This document shows positions 6,138 through 6,538 of a DNA stretch of 6,538 bases, one piece after another. The stretch's first letter is position 1. Each line of letters starts with the position of its first letter. Both the position numbers and the translations under genes were made by a program. The notes under the pieces were generated by a model that was not told where the DNA came from, searched no databases, and worked only from the letters and a program-made list of their open reading frames with translations. Source of the DNA: Candidatus Didemnitutus sp. (GTDB lineage Bacteria; Verrucomicrobiota; Verrucomicrobiia; Opitutales; Opitutaceae); NCBI GenBank assembly GCA_030682505.1, contig JAUXOH010000449.1, positions 1 through 6,538 of the forward strand, given 5' to 3'.

Positions 6138-6165
6138 ACCCTACGCAGAACGACCCCGTCGTCAA
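6138..6165 (-). promoter_or_regulatory. Candidate promoter with overlapping dyad
   Basis: On the minus strand TTGACG (6160-6165, five of six matches to -35) is followed after 16 bases by TAGGGT (6138-6143, three of six matches to -10). Transcription would start near 6131, 17 bases before the small ORF. A perfect seven-base dyad (6129-6135 and 6154-6160) flanks the -10 region and could be an operator. The -10 is weak, so this is tentative. Confidence 0.25.
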
Positions 6166-6196
6166 ACCCTCATCCGGCCTATGACAATGGCCTGAT

Positions 6197-6538
6197 TCAC
6201 CCCAGCCACCGGATGCAACCGAGGGAGACCACGCTCACCATCAACCACAAAGCGACCCCCATGGCAAAGGGTCGCCAGCCGACACTGCGCAGATTTTCCT
6301 TGGACAAGCTCGCCCCGATCAGGAAGAGCGTCGCCGCGAGACCGGCTTTGGCCACCCGCGCGAGCCAGGGGTAGACCTCCGCCCCGGCCGGCACGAACGA
6401 GGTGATCGCCGACGCGCCGACAAAAAGTACCACAAACCACGGGATCACTGCCTTGGCCCCGCGAATTATATCCATCCACGCGACAACGGCCACCAGCGGG
6501 AGGATCCAGAGCGCACGGGCGAGTTTTACCGGCACGGC
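6197..6538 (-). CDS. YeiH/UPF0324 family membrane transporter, C-terminal part
   Basis: The frame is open to the right window edge, so only the last 113 residues are visible. The GTG at 6535 is an internal valine, not a start. The visible part has about four hydrophobic segments: ALWILPLVAVVAW, VIPWFVVLFVGASAITSF, a third around AGLAATLFLIGASL, and a last one around GVALWLMVSVVSLGCI. The order VKLARALWILP, then IPWFV, then a short linker to SVGWRPFAMGVALW is typical of the C-terminal end of the UPF0324 (YeiH) family, inner-membrane proteins annotated as putative sulfate exporters. The substrate is not established from sequence. The gene ends in TGA at 6197-6199. The nearest downstream terminator is about 210 bases away, an unusually long trailer if it belongs to this gene. 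Confidence 0.88.
   Translation of the reverse strand, partial: AVPVKLARALWILPLVAVVAWMDIIRGAKAVIPWFVVLFVGASAITSFVPAGAEVYPWLARVAKAGLAATLFLIGASLSKENLRSVGWRPFAMGVALWLMVSVVSLGCIRWLG

Larger units (their letters stand above)
5871..6196. other. Gene-poor intergenic stretch
   Basis: No well-supported gene lies here. The stretch separates the 3' end of the transporter gene from the integrase-like gene and contains a strong minus-strand terminator (5951-5986), a hairpin at 6061-6082 (CCACGT/ACGTGG), a 7-base dyad at 6129-6160, and a possible 32-codon ORF. The part from about 6030 to 6120 looks noticeably more AT-rich than the flanking genes. The + frame at 5689-6093 crosses the terminator and has no recognisable protein features. 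Confidence 0.6.

Overview
The window looks like chromosomal DNA from a high-GC bacterium of the Verrucomicrobia, probably the Opitutus group. The clearest pointer is the gene at 4801-5235. It matches the small Minf_1886-type family, which I know only from Verrucomicrobia and Planctomycetes. The high GC content and the lack of Shine-Dalgarno motifs agree with this. Species is not resolved.

Layout from left to right. Two housekeeping genes run on the + strand: tlyA (rRNA 2'-O-methyltransferase, cut by the left window edge) and nadK (NAD kinase). This pairing is known from many bacteria. They converge on a block of three minus-strand genes: the Minf_1886-family gene (4801-5235), a two-unit M16 zinc peptidase (2144-4726), and a small secreted EF-hand protein (1735-2100). 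A rho-independent terminator at 1681-1706 closes this block and separates it from nadK.

Further right is a minus-strand tRNA-Thr(CGU) with encoded CCA and its own terminator. Upstream of it is a 107-residue protein whose C-terminal half resembles the N-terminal DNA-binding domain of phage-type integrases, with no catalytic domain. Next comes a gene-poor stretch (5871-6196) with a strong terminator and a possible very small transcription unit. The right edge holds the 3' part of a YeiH/UPF0324 membrane transporter gene on the minus strand.

No complete new multi-gene system is visible. The points most worth following are the orphan integrase-like domain, the possible small transcript at about 5952-6165, and competing RNA hairpins at the tlyA-nadK junction.
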